64,000 bases of DNA from Aminobacterium sp. MB27-C1 (GTDB lineage Bacteria; Synergistota; Synergistia; Synergistales; Aminobacteriaceae). This document shows positions 40,163 to 48,956 of this stretch, one piece after another (position 1 is the stretch's first letter; every line of letters starts with the position of its first letter). The DNA lies in assembly GCF_030908405.1 (NCBI RefSeq), contig NZ_CP133089.1:1736001-1800000 (forward strand), read 5' to 3'. The notes under the pieces are model-generated. The model did no database searches. It was not told the origin of the DNA and saw only the letters and a program-made list of their open reading frames with translations. Made by a program: the position numbers and the translations under genes.

Positions 40163-41311
40163 ATGAAATATGAGAAAAATTCATATTTTTCCCATGACGT
40201 GTCAAAAGATGTTTCTTTAAAAGATACAGATTTATTGTACCGTCAACTTTTTTACAGAATTTTTGACCCGCTCGCATTATATAAAGTTAACTACGACGCG
40301 AAAGGAAAGGCAACCAGCGTTGTTTTTCTCGATATCAACCCTGCATATGAACGTGTAATGGGGGTCAAAAGACAAAATATTATCGGGCGGTCTTTTAGCG
40401 AAGTCTGGGGGGCTTCAGAAAAGGAATGGCACGATATAGTTTTACAAGTTGCAAAAACAGGAAAATCAACTCATTACGAAGGACTTAGTCCAGCGACAGG
40501 AAAGTATCTTCATGCTTTGGCGTTCAGCCCACTGGAACGTCAAGTAGCTGTGATCTTCCTTGATCTAACAGAATGGAAACGCTCAGAAGATGCCTTGCAA
40601 CGAAGTGAAGCACGACTTATAGAGTACAGGGAAGAACTTAGAAACCTGGCAGCACAACTTTCGCTAACAGAAGAAGCTACGCGCCGCAAATTTGCAACAG
40701 ACCTTCATGACCGTGTGGGGTATTCTTTGGCAACTATTATGCATCGCCTTGAAAAGTTAAGCAAAGAAGCTCCCAGTGAATCTTTTAAAAAAGAGATAGA
40801 AAATACAATGGGAATGCTCAGTGATGTTATTCAGGATACTAGAGCAATGACTTTCGAGATAAGTTCCCCTATTCTCTATGAAGTAGGTCTTGAGGCCGCC
40901 CTGGAATCTCTCACCGAACAACTTCTACGTCCGCGAAACATTACTTATGATTTTAAGCAAAACGGCATTCCAAGCCATACAATAGATAAGAATATCAGTA
41001 TCTTACTCTATCAAATGACTCGTGAACTTCTCATAAATGTAATCAAGCACTCAGAAGCAAGTCATGTATCAGTACGTGTCTATCGGGGACAAAAAAGAGT
41101 GCGAGTTGTTGTCGAAGATAACGGAAAAGGGTTTAAAAAACAAAACGAACCACACTGGGGGAAATGGTCTGGCTATGGCCTTTTTAGTATTCGCGAGAGG
41201 CTTCACACTATAGACGGTTCAATTCAAATCATCTCTGAACCTGAAAAAGGAACAACCATTTCTCTTGTTGCACCAACACATATGGAGATTCGTAAGGGGG
41301 CATTCGCATGA
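40163..41311 (+). CDS. PAS-domain cytoplasmic histidine kinase
   Basis: 382 aa with no membrane helix. A PAS domain (about residues 25-135, with VFLDINPAYERVMGV) precedes a HisKA_3 phosphoacceptor (FATDLHDRVGYSLATIM, His182) and a HATPase_c domain (LLINVIKHSEASH, then EDNGKGF). Being soluble with a PAS domain it likely senses an internal signal such as redox state or a metabolite. ATGA overlap with the response regulator gene. The pair runs directly into the grd operon. Confidence 0.94.
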   Translation: MKYEKNSYFSHDVSKDVSLKDTDLLYRQLFYRIFDPLALYKVNYDAKGKATSVVFLDINPAYERVMGVKRQNIIGRSFSEVWGASEKEWHDIVLQVAKTGKSTHYEGLSPATGKYLHALAFSPLERQVAVIFLDLTEWKRSEDALQRSEARLIEYREELRNLAAQLSLTEEATRRKFATDLHDRVGYSLATIMHRLEKLSKEAPSESFKKEIENTMGMLSDVIQDTRAMTFEISSPILYEVGLEAALESLTEQLLRPRNITYDFKQNGIPSHTIDKNISILLYQMTRELLINVIKHSEASHVSVRVYRGQKRVRVVVEDNGKGFKKQNEPHWGKWSGYGLFSIRERLHTIDGSIQIISEPEKGTTISLVAPTHMEIRKGAFA

Positions 41312-41973
41312 ATAAGAAAATACGCATCCTTCTCGCCGACGATCATAAAATTTTTCTCGATGGACTGAAAGATTTACTCATAAAAGAAGAAAATTTCAGC
41401 GTCATTGCCATTGCTGAAAATGGCCTGGAAGTTTTGGAGCTTATCCCCCAAAGCCAACCCGATATTATCATCATGGATGTGACAATGCCAGGCCTCAACG
41501 GTATCGAAGCAACACGTATAATATCGAAAAAGTACCCTAATATAAAGATTATTGCACTATCTATGCACTCAGATAAACGAATTATTTCAGAAATTTTAAG
41601 TGCAGGTGCACGAGGCTATATCTTAAAGGAGTGCAGCATTTCAGAGTTCGTACAAGGCATTAAGACTGTTATGGAAGAAAATGTCTACCTTACTCCTAAA
41701 GTTTCAACTATACTGCTTGAAGATTATTTACGTCTTCGCAATGAAGCCTTCCACCCACAAGAAAATAAGCTTTCTCCTCGGGAAGCAGAAGTTTTGAAGC
41801 TCTTAGTAGAAGGCAAAAATACGAAAAAAATTGCTTCTGAATTATCTATTAGTAAAAACACTGTCGACACTCACAGAAGAAATATTATGGATAAACTTGG
41901 TTGTGCAAACATGGCGGAACTTACCCGATACGCTCTCCGAGAGGGACTTGTCGACTTAGACGAAGACCTATAG
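41308..41973 (+). CDS. NarL/LuxR-family response regulator
   Basis: 221-aa partner of the upstream kinase. Receiver Asp57 (IIIMDVTMPG), acidic pair at 11-12 and Lys in YILKE; LuxR-type helix-turn-helix LSPREAEVLKLLVEGKNTKK and SKNTVDTHRRNIMDKLG. Translationally coupled to the kinase. It lies 153 nt upstream of grdA in the same direction, and repeats in that gap could be its sites, so control of the reductase operon is a reasonable inference. Confidence 0.95.
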   Translation: MNKKIRILLADDHKIFLDGLKDLLIKEENFSVIAIAENGLEVLELIPQSQPDIIIMDVTMPGLNGIEATRIISKKYPNIKIIALSMHSDKRIISEILSAGARGYILKECSISEFVQGIKTVMEENVYLTPKVSTILLEDYLRLRNEAFHPQENKLSPREAEVLKLLVEGKNTKKIASELSISKNTVDTHRRNIMDKLGCANMAELTRYALREGLVDLDEDL

Positions 41974-42045
41974 TGTTTTTTGTGAATAGGAAATCATACT
42001 TTTACTTATAGCGTCTAACACCTTCTTCTTTTTATACTTAGCCTG

Positions 42046-42097
42046 CGAAAACAAAAAAATAGTTTGTTTTCGTCTTCGCAAGTGAAAACGAAAACAA
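42046..42097 (+). promoter_or_regulatory. grdA leader: alternative hairpins / CGAAAAC repeats
   Basis: Hairpin 1: CGAAAACAAA (42046-42055) pairs with TTTGTTTTCG (42063-42072). Hairpin 2: TTGTTTTCGT and TTC (42064-42077) pair with GAA and ACGAAAACAA (42084-42097), with one C-A mismatch. They share 42064-42072, so only one can form. The grdA ribosome site (GGAAGGAGGTG) follows at 42111. The same bases form repeats that a protein could bind as DNA. Weak promoter-like TTGTGA-17-TACTTA at 41980-42008. Confidence 0.4.
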
Positions 42098-42126
42098 GTT
42101 CAAAGAAGGCGGAAGGAGGTGTAACT

Positions 42127-42603
42127 ATGGCTCCATTTGAAGGCAAAAAGTTTGTACTTCTTGGTGAAAGAGACGGTATAGCCGGTCCTGTTATGGAAAC
42201 AATTCTCAAATCCATAGGATGTGAGGTTGTTTTTTCTGTAACTGAATGCTTCGTTTGAACCGCAGCAGGTGCAATGGATTTGCAAAATCAACAGCGAGTT
42301 AAAGATGCCGCAGATAAATTTGGTCCAGAAAACGTAGTCGTTGTTCTTGGAAGTTCCGATGCAGAAGGCGCTGAAATTTACGCTGAAACTGTTACCGCTG
42401 GAGATCCTACATTTGCAGGTCCATTAGCAGGAGTCCCGTTGGGACTCGCAGTTTTTCACATTTTTGATCCCCTATTTAAAGACAAAATTGATCAGGCTGT
42501 ATGGGAAGAACAGCTTGGCATGATGGAAATGGTACTGGACGTCGATGCTCTCGTCGAAGCTGTTAAAGGCATGCGAGAAGAACATAGCCAGTATCCTTTA
42601 TAG
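42127..42603 (+). CDS. grdA: Glycine/sarcosine/betaine reductase selenoprotein A
   Basis: Small selenoprotein (158 aa) that takes the carboxymethyl group from protein B as a selenoether and passes it on as a ketene-like form to protein C to yield acetyl phosphate, regenerated by thioredoxin. It is one gene read through TGA at 42256-42258: the frame gives VTECFVU then [13 protein letters not shown], the classic CxxU redox motif with Sec at residue 44, as in known GrdA. GGAAGGAGGTG precedes the ATG. A SECIS-like hairpin lies 12 nt after the TGA. Confidence 0.97.
42270..42284 (+). promoter_or_regulatory. SECIS-like hairpin of grdA
   Basis: TGCAA-TGGAT-TTGCA: a 5-bp stem and 5-nt loop whose second base is G, beginning 12 nt after the UGA. 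Bacterial SECIS elements lie just after the UGA, inside the coding region, and carry a conserved G early in the apical loop to bind SelB. Confidence 0.6.
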
Positions 42604-42693
42604 GTCTGTTGTGTTCCGGCAACAGATCTTTTGTTGCTGGAACTTTACGGCTCGATAAGAGCTACTCCCAAAAGTGAAAGGAAGCGTGACTCG

Positions 42694-44004
42694 ATGAAAC
42701 TCGAGATCGGAAAGTTTTTTGTGAAAGATATCGTTTTCGGAGACGAAACAGCTTACAACAACGGTATTCTCACTATAAATAAAGAAGAAGCGTTGCAAGT
42801 CGTTATGGAAGACAGCCACATGACCGAAGCCGATCTTCATATCGTCCGTCCAGGAGATGAAGTTCGTCTTGTACCTGTAAAAGATGCCTTTGAGATGCGT
42901 TGCAAAGTCTCTGGAAGTGAAGGAGTTTACCCTGGTTGCACATCTCCTGTTGCTCCAGTAGGTTTTGGTCGCACGCATGCCTTGGCTGGTTGTTCTCTCC
43001 TTGTTGTAGGAAAGCACTGGGGCTCATTCCAGGATGGCCTTATCGATATGAGCGGTCCCGCACAGAGAAATACCATTTACGGTTTGATGCCTAACCTCGT
43101 TCTCGTTGGTGACACAGATGAAGAGTTCGAGCGTCGCGAGCAGCAGAAGAAAAACAAAGCTCTTCGCTGGGCTGGTATGAGACTCTCTGAGTATGTCGGC
43201 CGCTGTGTAAAAGATATGACACCTGAAAGCATTGAAACATGGGATCTTGAACCAGTTAACAGAAGAACTTCCGAAGTACAGCAATTACCTTCAGTTGTGT
43301 ACGTAGCTCAGCCTCAAACGCAGATGGAAGCCATGGGATACAACACTCTTGTTTACGGTTGGGATGGAAACCATATGCTCCCCACCTTTATGCATCCCAA
43401 TGAAATTTTAGACGGAGCTGTCGTCTCTGGAAGTTTCATGCCTGTATCATCAAAAATCTCTACCTATGAATGGGTTAACAATCCAACAGTTAAGCGTCTT
43501 ATGAAGGAACATGGAAAAACTATCAACTTCCTAGGCGTCATTATGTCAAACCTTAATGTTGTTATGGAAGAAAAAATTCGTTCAGCCAATATGGTAGCAC
43601 GTATGGCATTAAACCTTGGTGCTGATGGGGCAATCGTAGCTGAAGAAGGATATGGAAACCCCGACGTAGACTATATTCAGACAATAGTTGAGCTTGAAAA
43701 CGTCGGGATAAAAACAGTCGGACTCTCCAACGAGTGTACAGGTCGAGATGGAGCCTCTCAGCCCCTCGTTGCCCTTGATGAAAAGGCTACAGCCCTCGTA
43801 TCATCAGGAAACGTTTCTCAGATTCATGAACTTCCTCCGATGAAAACAGTTCTCGGAGAACTTGAATCTCTTGCACGTGACGGACTTTCTGGTGGATGGG
43901 AAGGATGCGTTCGAGAAGACGGGTCCATAATCATGGAGAATAACGCTATGTTCTGCGCTGATCATATCAGTGGATTCTCCGTAAAAACCTGTGCAGACTT
44001 CTAG
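42694..44004 (+). CDS. grdE: Glycine/sarcosine/betaine reductase protein B proprotein subunit
   Basis: Substrate-specific alpha/beta proprotein of protein B, which forms a Schiff base with glycine or a related amine via a pyruvoyl-type carbonyl made from an internal Cys after self-cleavage. MKLEIGKFFVKDIVFGDET at the start and the block LSNECTGRDGASQPLV are family-like; 436 aa. ATG 42694 has AAAGGAAG upstream; the longer frame is discarded. Odd point: no Cys occurs between residues 171 and 348 and there is no Asn-Cys dipeptide. Assignment as grdE or grdG cannot be settled by eye. Confidence 0.88.
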   Translation: MKLEIGKFFVKDIVFGDETAYNNGILTINKEEALQVVMEDSHMTEADLHIVRPGDEVRLVPVKDAFEMRCKVSGSEGVYPGCTSPVAPVGFGRTHALAGCSLLVVGKHWGSFQDGLIDMSGPAQRNTIYGLMPNLVLVGDTDEEFERREQQKKNKALRWAGMRLSEYVGRCVKDMTPESIETWDLEPVNRRTSEVQQLPSVVYVAQPQTQMEAMGYNTLVYGWDGNHMLPTFMHPNEILDGAVVSGSFMPVSSKISTYEWVNNPTVKRLMKEHGKTINFLGVIMSNLNVVMEEKIRSANMVARMALNLGADGAIVAEEGYGNPDVDYIQTIVELENVGIKTVGLSNECTGRDGASQPLVALDEKATALVSSGNVSQIHELPPMKTVLGELESLARDGLSGGWEGCVREDGSIIMENNAMFCADHISGFSVKTCADF

Positions 44005-44020
44005 GAGAGGTGAATTCCTG

Positions 44021-45346
44021 ATGAAAAAAACTATCCATTATATAAATCAGTTTTTTGGACAAATAGGCGGCGAAGACAAGGCTGATTTTGAACCTGTTAT
44101 TCATGAAGGAACAGTAGGTCCCAGCCTGTTATTAGATCAGAGCATGAAAGAAGTTTCAGTAACTCATACAGTGATCTGCGGAGATAACTTCATGGCATCT
44201 CACCCAGAAGAAGCTGTTTCCAGAATTCTCAGCATGCTTGAAGGCCTTGAATTTGACATGTTTATAGCTGGTCCAGCATTCCTTGCTGGTCGTTATGGAA
44301 CAGCCTGCGGAACAATATGCAAAGCTGTACAGGAAAAATTCAACGTGCCCGTATTCAGTTCCATGAATGTTGAGAACCCTGGAGTAGAAATGTTTAAAGG
44401 ACATCTTTATATCTTTGAAGGTGGACGAAGAGCGACCTACATGAAACAGGATATAGAAAAGCTTGCCTCTTTTGCAGATAAAATTGCAAAGGGTGAAAAG
44501 ATTCTTCCTGCTTCTATAGAGGGCTATTTCCCCCGTGGAATACGTCACGAAGTCTTCCTTGAAGATTTAGGCCTTGAGCCTAAGATGGCAGCGGATAGAG
44601 CTGTCGACATGCTCGTCAAAAAACTTACAGGGCAAGAGTTTATAACAGAACTTCCTATTCCAAAGCAGGATCGAGTAGACATTGCTCCTGCCGTAGCAGA
44701 TCTTCGAAAGGTTAAAATTGCTCTCGTTACTTCTGGCGGTATCGTTCCTCGAGAGAACCCTGATCATATTCAGTCTTGCTCTGCAACAAAATGGGGCGAA
44801 TATGATGTTTCCAAGCTTGATAGACTACCTGCCCCAGAATATAAAACCATACATGCCGGGTATGACCCTGAGCAGGCAGATAAAAATCCTAACGTAGTTG
44901 TTCCCCTTGATGCTATTCGCGCATATCAAAAAGAAGGTCGTATAGGTGAAGTCGATGATTACTTCTATACAACTGTAGGGACAGGAACAACACAGGGTGA
45001 AGCTGCACGTATGGGTAAAGAAATAGCAGAAAAGCTCAAAGAAAGAGGCGTAAGTGCTGTTATTCTGACATCCACCTGAGGAACCTGTACTCGTTGCGGG
45101 TCAACGATGGCAAAAGAAATTGAAAGAGCAGGTCTTCCAGTCGTAGTTATGTGTAACCTCGTAAATATTGCTAAAACTGTTGGAGTCAACCGTATCGTTC
45201 CTACAGTTTCGGTTCCTTATCCTCTCGGCAATCCAGCTCTTCTTCCTGAAGATGAGTGGAAGCTACGATATCATCGAGTAGGAGTGGCACTGGGCGCTCT
45301 CGAAACTGATATTTCTGATCAGACTGTATTTCCAGTTAAAATCTAG
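44021..45346 (+). CDS. grdB: Glycine/sarcosine/betaine reductase selenoprotein B
   Basis: Catalytic selenoprotein subunit of protein B (GrdB/GrdF/GrdH family), 441 aa. One gene read through TGA at 45077-45079: TSTU then GTCTRCGSTMAKEIERAG, the known UxxCxxC site with Sec at residue 353. HYINQFFGQIGGEDKA and TGGTG-like TTVGTGTTQGEAARMG blocks are typical. Starts 16 nt after the grdE stop with AGGAGAGG. Without recoding it would lack the last 89 residues. Substrate may be betaine or sarcosine rather than glycine, given the BCCT transporter downstream. Confidence 0.96.
45091..45107 (+). promoter_or_regulatory. SECIS-like hairpin of grdB
   Basis: TCGTTG-CGGGT-CAACGA: a perfect 6-bp stem and 5-nt loop with G second, starting 12 nt after the UGA, the same spacing as in grdA. 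Confidence 0.65.
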
Positions 45347-45356
45347 CTTCTAATAA

Positions 45357-45391
45357 CAATGAGGAGGGCAATAAACTCGCCCCCCTCATTG
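45357..45391 (+). terminator. Intercistronic hairpin between grdB and the BCCT gene
   Basis: CAATGAGGAGGGC pairs with GCCCCCCTCATTG (13 bp with one mismatch, 9-nt loop), 10 nt after the grdB stop. There is no T-run (TATATAAA follows), so it may act as a partial terminator or an mRNA-stabilising element that lowers transporter output relative to the reductase. Confidence 0.5.
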
Positions 45392-45420
45392 TATATAAAA
45401 TGGCAGAGAGGTGTCGTGAA

Positions 45421-46938
45421 ATGAATAACGAATCAAAAAACAATTCTGTCTACATTATTTCTATGATATTTACTTTAATCATTGTTGCCTGGGGACTTTT
45501 TTCTCCGTCAACTTTTGATTCTGCAGCTAAAGGACTTTTCAACTTCCTCATTCAAGATTTTGGATGGGGATACATGTTGGCTATGAGCATTTTCGTAGTT
45601 TTCCCCATCTGCCTTGCTTGCAGCCGTTTTGGAAAATTAAAATTAGGACCAGATGATTCTAAACCTGAATTCAGTACAATTTCGTGGTTCGCTATGCTTT
45701 TTTCCGCAGGAATGGGTATTGGCCTTGTATTTTATGGTGTAGGTGAACCTGTCTTTCACTTTCTCAATCCTCCTTTCGGAGCAGAACCAGGCTCAGTAAA
45801 AGCAGCAACTGATGCCATGAGGATTTCTTTTTTCCACTGGGGTCTTCACCCATGGGCCAACTATAGCGTTATCGCTCTTCCTCTGGCCTATTTCCAATTT
45901 AGAAAGAATGCACCAGGACTCATCAGCAGTCTCTTCCTTCCCGTTTTGGGAGAAGAGGGTGTTCGGGGCCCTATTGGTAAAGCCATAGATATTCTCGCAA
46001 TTTTCGCTACAGTAGCAGGTATTGCCACATCGTTAGGTCTTGGCGTACTCCAAATTAATAGTGGTTTAAAATATCTCTTCGGCATTCCCCAAACGATTAT
46101 GGTTCAGTTTATCATTATTCTCGTTTTAGGAATTTTATACACGGGTTCCGCCATATCTGGACTGGAAAAGGGTATTAAGCTTATATCTAATCTCAATCTT
46201 TTCATTGCCTGTTTGCTTGCGGTAAGCCTCTTCTTGCTCGGACCAACTATTGCCATTATAGAATCTCTCTTAACTGGTATAGGCGAATATCTCGCTAATG
46301 TTATTCCAGAAAGCTTTGTTATGGCACCATATGGTGGCGGCTATAAAGAGTGGATGGGTGGTTGGACACTCTTCTACTGGGCATGGTGGATAGCCTGGGC
46401 TCCTTTTGTAGGCTCCTTCATAGCTCGCATATCAAAAGGAAGAACGATCCGTGAATTTGTAACAGGTGTTCTCATAGTGCCAGCTCTCGGAAGTTTTACA
46501 TGGTTTGCCATTTTTGGCACGTCCGGACTTCACTTGGAATTAAGTGGAATAGCTCAAATTGCATCAAAGGTCAGTGCGGATATTTCCACTGGAGTTTTTG
46601 AAATGTACAGCCATTACCCTCTTGGAATGGTTATGTCGATTATTATGGTCGTCCTCATTTCTACTTTCTTTATTACATCTGCAAACTCAGCAACATTTGT
46701 ACTTTCAATGTACTCTACCCGAGGAAACCTCAATCCTCCCAAATCGAAAATGGGAATTTGGGGAGTTCTTCAGGCAGCTCTTGCCTTTGTTCTTCTTATG
46801 ACTGGAGGTTTGAAAGCGCTACAAATAGCGTCTATAGCTGCAGCCGCTCCTTTTGCCATCATCATGGTTCTTGCCTGTTACTCTCTTGTTAAGGCATTAA
46901 AGAAGGATGAAGAAGAAGAAAAAATAGTGCAGATTTAA
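45421..46938 (+). CDS. BCCT-family transporter
   Basis: Twelve-helix inner-membrane betaine/carnitine/choline transporter of 505 aa. Family marks are FSAGMGIGLVFYGVGEP and WWIAWAPFVGSFIARISKGR. The ATG at 45421 has GAGAGGTG upstream; an ATG at 45400 is in frame but lies before that site. BCCT proteins import quaternary amines such as glycine betaine. Together with grdA/E/B this suggests uptake of betaine or sarcosine as reductase substrate. It ends before a strong bidirectional terminator. Confidence 0.95.
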   Translation: MNNESKNNSVYIISMIFTLIIVAWGLFSPSTFDSAAKGLFNFLIQDFGWGYMLAMSIFVVFPICLACSRFGKLKLGPDDSKPEFSTISWFAMLFSAGMGIGLVFYGVGEPVFHFLNPPFGAEPGSVKAATDAMRISFFHWGLHPWANYSVIALPLAYFQFRKNAPGLISSLFLPVLGEEGVRGPIGKAIDILAIFATVAGIATSLGLGVLQINSGLKYLFGIPQTIMVQFIIILVLGILYTGSAISGLEKGIKLISNLNLFIACLLAVSLFLLGPTIAIIESLLTGIGEYLANVIPESFVMAPYGGGYKEWMGGWTLFYWAWWIAWAPFVGSFIARISKGRTIREFVTGVLIVPALGSFTWFAIFGTSGLHLELSGIAQIASKVSADISTGVFEMYSHYPLGMVMSIIMVVLISTFFITSANSATFVLSMYSTRGNLNPPKSKMGIWGVLQAALAFVLLMTGGLKALQIASIAAAAPFAIIMVLACYSLVKALKKDEEEEKIVQI

Positions 46939-46957
46939 AGTTTGATTCCCCCCCGAA

Positions 46958-46992
46958 AAAGAAACGGGTCCTTTCAAAGGGCCCGTTTCTTT
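46958..46992. terminator. Bidirectional terminator after the BCCT gene
   Basis: AAAGAAACGGGTCCTTT pairs with AAAGGGCCCGTTTCTTT (17 bp, one G-T pair, minimal loop). It lies between the convergent BCCT gene and the minus-strand gene ending at 47009. Confidence 0.88.
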
Positions 46993-47008
46993 ATATACTC
47001 TTCTCTTT

Positions 47009-48007
47009 CTAGATACTTCGTATAACTGAATGTGCAACGTGAGGAAAAAGGTCATAAACCATTTCATATTTTTCATGTACATTCCTCAATGCTTCAAGGC
47101 TTAAAATCCATACGTCAAGTGGACGAGCCGGACCGATAAGGCTTTCTTCCATAGGATCAAGAATTTTATGCAAGGATAAGGCTTCCTCTTCAGTATCAAC
47201 TATCCAAATAATCCAATTCAGAGAATCCTGGTCAGCAGAATCCAGATCTACATATCCGGGGATGTACATGCGACGTTGATTAAGAAGAAAAAGGTGAACC
47301 TTTCCTATTGTTTCAATATAAGAATCGACATGTTCAAAAGGTTTCGGTGCCTGGAAGCAAAAAAATTTATCTGCATTGACAAGGCCTAACACGTCATTCG
47401 GATGTTTAGGATAGTGCATATAATAAGCAAAATCGTAACGCCCCAATAGAAGAAGATCGACATAGAAAAAACTGCTCGGCACATTATTAAGTTTATGCCA
47501 TTCTTTAATTTCTTCTAGTGTGCGAGGAGTCTTTTCTCTCGCCTTGACACCAGAGAGAGAAAAGTCTTCCTTCATCTTTTTAACAAGAGGGTGAGAATCG
47601 TATGTCCAGACAATATGTGATGATTCGTTCACGAAAAAATCCTTACCTGAAAGAGCTGGGGAATATTCAAGGTGAAGGCCCAAATGATAATCTTTCGCCC
47701 CCCACCGCGCAACAAAACTACGATCAAGCAAGCTCTGAAATGTTGTACGCCATAAAAAATACTTTTGTGCGGCTTCATCTAAAGATTCCTCTACCGGCAC
47801 AGTTTCGCAAAACCATTGAGAGGAAAGAGTTTTAAAAACATCAATTCCTTTTGCAGATAAAAAATAACGATCAGTATTTTTATCCAAAAGCCCCTCTACA
47901 TGGAGGCGACCAAGGCTTTCAGGGTCTTCTCCTGCTAAAAAAACGCTCTCTTCATTCCAACAAGGATGAAGATGATCAAAAAGTAACAGGACCATTTCGT
48001 CACTCAT
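47009..48007 (-). CDS. Hypothetical protein, 332 aa
   Basis: Unrecognised soluble protein with no signal peptide or membrane helix. Residues 1-65 may form a winged-helix-like unit (LGRLHVEGLLDKNTDRYFLS then AKGIDVFKTLS). The rest is rich in aromatic and acidic residues. AGGAG precedes the ATG. It is divergent from the HAD gene (94-bp gap). Probably restricted to close relatives. Confidence 0.7.
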   Translation of the reverse strand: MSDEMVLLLFDHLHPCWNEESVFLAGEDPESLGRLHVEGLLDKNTDRYFLSAKGIDVFKTLSSQWFCETVPVEESLDEAAQKYFLWRTTFQSLLDRSFVARWGAKDYHLGLHLEYSPALSGKDFFVNESSHIVWTYDSHPLVKKMKEDFSLSGVKAREKTPRTLEEIKEWHKLNNVPSSFFYVDLLLLGRYDFAYYMHYPKHPNDVLGLVNADKFFCFQAPKPFEHVDSYIETIGKVHLFLLNQRRMYIPGYVDLDSADQDSLNWIIWIVDTEEEALSLHKILDPMEESLIGPARPLDVWILSLEALRNVHEKYEMVYDLFPHVAHSVIRSI

Positions 48008-48101
48008 ACCCTATCAACTCCTTCTTCTCTCTTTTTCCAAAATGCCTTTCCTCATGTATTATTATGCAAGAAAACGATTGTTTATTAAAGGAGATTAGGA
48101 T

Positions 48102-48956
48102 ATGAACTTTTCAATTGGGCAAAAAGCAGATCTTCTTATTTTCGATGTAGATGGAGTTCTCATCGATACATCCCTTTCATACCCATTTGTCGCTCAAGAT
48201 AGCGTACATTGGGTCTGGAAAAATATTCTTAATCATTCCATTGACAGTAACGGTTTCACAATGGATCACTTTTACGCAGCAAAACAACACCCTTCTTTTA
48301 ATGACGATTACGACATTGCATGGGTTTTTTTATGTATAACGCTGACAAAAGAAAGAGAGAATCTTGCCGATTCCGCCCCTACTCTTTTAGAGTGGAAACA
48401 ACTTTTGAAAACATGCAAAGGAAGTAACGTTAAGGAATGGGTTGAAAAAAGTTTCGGAGAAAGAGTTTCTCGTCTCATGGTTCGCAGGATCTGTGAAGAA
48501 TTCTATTATGGGAAAGAAGAGATGCAGACAATTACGGGAGAAAAATGCCTCTTTGTAACTTCATCTCAAGGGTACTGGAAGAGAGAAACACCAATGCTCA
48601 ACTATCATTGGAAAGAATTACCCCTGCCATCTGCTATTTATACAGGCAGGCCGGAAGGCGAAATGAAGTTGGCCCTTTCATTATTAGGATGGGAGGATTT
48701 TCCCAAAGACCGCATTATAACGCCAGAATCTGGCATCACAAAACCTTCCCCCAAAGGGTTAGAAAAGCTCTGCTCCCTTTTTAAAGCTTCGTATCCTCTT
48801 TATTTTGGTGATGCAGAAAGTGACAGAAGAAGTTTTCAAGCTTTTGGAAAGGGAGCGTTTATAGCTATTGGTAATACTCTTTCTGATCATGATTTGAGAT
48901 TTGAAACTACATCTCAAGCACTTGCTTCTCTCTTTGATTCGTCAAAACAGTTTTGA
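48102..48956 (+). CDS. HAD-superfamily hydrolase
   Basis: 284-aa phosphatase-like protein. HAD motif I is FDVDGVLIDTS (nucleophile Asp), motif II lies in AIYTGRPEGE, and motifs III/IV are KPSPKGL and YFGDAESDRRS. The insertion between motif I and II is long (about 150 aa), as in class C1 cap members. Substrate unknown. Its 3' end overlaps the heptose kinase gene by 50 nt. AAAGGAGA before the ATG. Confidence 0.88.
   Translation: MNFSIGQKADLLIFDVDGVLIDTSLSYPFVAQDSVHWVWKNILNHSIDSNGFTMDHFYAAKQHPSFNDDYDIAWVFLCITLTKERENLADSAPTLLEWKQLLKTCKGSNVKEWVEKSFGERVSRLMVRRICEEFYYGKEEMQTITGEKCLFVTSSQGYWKRETPMLNYHWKELPLPSAIYTGRPEGEMKLALSLLGWEDFPKDRIITPESGITKPSPKGLEKLCSLFKASYPLYFGDAESDRRSFQAFGKGAFIAIGNTLSDHDLRFETTSQALASLFDSSKQF

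Noticed and set aside
41974-42126. Glycine riboswitch before grdA
   Set aside because: The conserved glycine-aptamer core is absent; only the AT-rich hairpins described are seen.
42064-42603. Two short ORFs (ending at 42258 and starting at 42274) as separate genes
   Set aside because: They are the two halves of grdA; the frame is continuous through TGA 42256-42258 and gives the known CxxU motif.
45107-45346. A separate 79-aa gene after grdB
   Set aside because: It is in frame with grdB and supplies the C-terminal part after Sec353, including the CxxC of the active site.
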